Part shown: in pieces, positions 63,300 to 64,000 of the stretch | How the letters are laid out: every line of letters begins with the position of its first letter | Numbering within the stretch: the stretch's first letter is position 1 | NCBI GenBank assembly: GCA_004556655.1 | Contig: SFGF01000008.1 | Location: forward strand, 1 to 64,000 | Length of the DNA stretch: 64,000 nucleotides | From: Lachnospiraceae bacterium | GTDB taxonomy: Bacteria > Bacillota > Clostridia > Lachnospirales > Lachnospiraceae | Direction of reading: 5' to 3' | Notes under the pieces: model-generated | Told to the model about the DNA's origin: nothing | Database searches by the model: none | Seen by the model: the letters and a program-made list of their open reading frames with translations, nothing else | Made by a program: the position numbers and the translations under genes

Positions 63300-63323
63300 C
63301 AAATCCAGAAGGAGGGATTAGAT

Positions 63324-63842
63324 ATGCAGGATGAAAAAAATACGGTAAATAAGACACCTGATGTTTTGAAGCTTTCTAATGAGTTGATGTATCGAAGATA
63401 TCTTCTTAACAAAGATCAGCTTCGTAATTTTTTTAAAGAGTTGAGTATTCCGGATTATATTGCACTGCATATTATTCAGGAAACAGAAGAACTAACGGAG
63501 ATTTATGAAGGACGGACTTATTTGAAGGATCTTGCAGAAAAAATGCAGATGACAATTCGTCAGACATCTAAAATGGTAGGAAATCTGAGAGACAGAGGTC
63601 TTCTTTTGTGGTCACATGACGGCAATGGCAGTGAAGGTACTTATGTGACAATTACAGAATCAGGGAAGAAGCTTTTAAAAAATCAGGAACAGATTTTAAG
63701 AGACTATTATGGAAAAGTGATTGAAAAATATGGAAAAGAAAACCTGATACAGCTTCTACGACTGATGAAAGAACTGGAAACCGTGATGAGCAGTGAACTG
63801 GAAAGAATGGAGGATGCGTGTGAAGACAGAGATGATGAATGA
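63324..63842 (+). CDS. MarR-like winged-helix regulator
   Basis: The 172-residue protein has a MarR-type winged helix (YLKDLAEKMQMTIRQTSKMVGNLRDRGLLLW, wing through GTYVTITESGKKLL) between N-terminal and long C-terminal dimerisation helices. AGAAGGAGGG precedes ATG 63324. Its 3' end overlaps the start of the citrate synthase gene by 23 bases, so the two are co-translated and the regulator may control central carbon metabolism. The ligand is unknown. Confidence 0.85.
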   Translation: MQDEKNTVNKTPDVLKLSNELMYRRYLLNKDQLRNFFKELSIPDYIALHIIQETEELTEIYEGRTYLKDLAEKMQMTIRQTSKMVGNLRDRGLLLWSHDGNGSEGTYVTITESGKKLLKNQEQILRDYYGKVIEKYGKENLIQLLRLMKELETVMSSELERMEDACEDRDDE

Positions 63843-64000
63843 TTATACAGCCAGACTGGAATCGGTATGCCGCATAAATGATTCGATTGCTCCCAGATTA
63901 TATGATGAATATGGAGTAAATCTGGGCCTTCGTGATGAGAATGGAAATGGTGTACTTACAGGGCTTACTAATATTTCCAAAATTGTTTCTTCCAAAATCG
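63820..64000 (+). CDS. Citrate synthase, N-terminal part (cut by window edge)
   Basis: GTG 63820, 6 bases after GGAGG, opens a frame that runs off the right edge. It contains NDSIAPRLYDEYGVNLGLRD followed by ENGNGVLTGLTNISKIVSSK, the N-terminal pattern of Lachnospiraceae citrate synthases (DPELYEKYDVKRGLR...GTGVLVGLT). ATG 63832 and 63835 are alternative starts. It overlaps the MarR gene. Only about 60 residues are visible, so the catalytic residues cannot be checked. Confidence 0.75.
   Translation, partial: MKTEMMNDYTARLESVCRINDSIAPRLYDEYGVNLGLRDENGNGVLTGLTNISKIVSSKI

Overview
The window looks like chromosome of a spore-forming anaerobic Firmicute, most likely a gut Lachnospiraceae (Blautia/Dorea-like). 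This placement is inferred from gene content: spoIIGA-sigE and sigG, a flavodiiron protein, CUT1 sugar transport with alpha-mannosidase, a TRAP/uronate locus, DUF5721- and DUF6774-like small families, and AGGAGG-type ribosome sites throughout. I saw no phage genes, transposase, CRISPR array or rRNA. Two tRNA genes are present.

Layout. 1-10055: a YesM/YesN-type two-component system with a translationally coupled solute-binding protein, then a lipoprotein-MalF-MalG sugar importer and a GH38 alpha-mannosidase, a host- or yeast-mannoside locus. The response regulator is split by an in-frame amber codon, and the kinase fragment lacks a recognisable phospho-acceptor motif. 10356-20015: a uronate locus. 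A LacI regulator heads lacI-TRAP(P,Q,M)-uxaC, and uxaA-uxaB diverge from it around two near-identical operators. An AraC regulator follows uxaB. 20101-21867: divergent aroE and aroD. 21948-28777: the sporulation sigma region, spoIIGA-sigE and sigG, separated by a flavodiiron protein, a small Cys-rich membrane protein and a GH31 glucosidase. Two related perfect-hairpin repeats lie at 20015-20100 and 27807-27866. 28915-39858: mixed housekeeping (AAA ATPase, YlmC-like, nrdR, a COG2984-type ABC transporter, aminotransferase, luxS-arsR, HtrA, DegV). 39915-45314: the conserved pyrH-frr-uppS-cdsA-dxr-rseP block. 45548-53281: transporter, SpoIID-like/peptidoglycan-binding protein, two identical tRNA-Leu(AAG) genes bracketing an unrecognised membrane/coiled-coil gene, glycogen synthase with a repeat tail, and YmaF and YitT proteins. 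53459-58335: GntR(YtrA)-clpC, a small conserved protein and radA.

58497-63139 is the most intriguing block. It is a tightly packed five-gene operon: circularly permuted ATP-grasp (COG2308), alpha-E protein (COG2307), transglutaminase-like peptidase, and two aspartoacylase/succinylglutamate-desuccinylase paralogues, of which only the first keeps its zinc and catalytic residues. The first three genes match a known but uncharacterised predicted peptide-ligation/cleavage association. The intact-plus-degenerate hydrolase pair is the unusual extension. The window ends with a MarR regulator whose leader carries a CIRCE-like element, overlapping the start of a probable citrate synthase.

Regulatory highlights: the spoIIGA promoter has a 21-bp spacer and Spo0A-like boxes, inside an inverted repeat that would bury the ribosome site in read-through mRNA. 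A compact promoter-terminator unit at 52472-52593 could encode a small RNA. Functions rest on motif recognition by eye; no database search was run.
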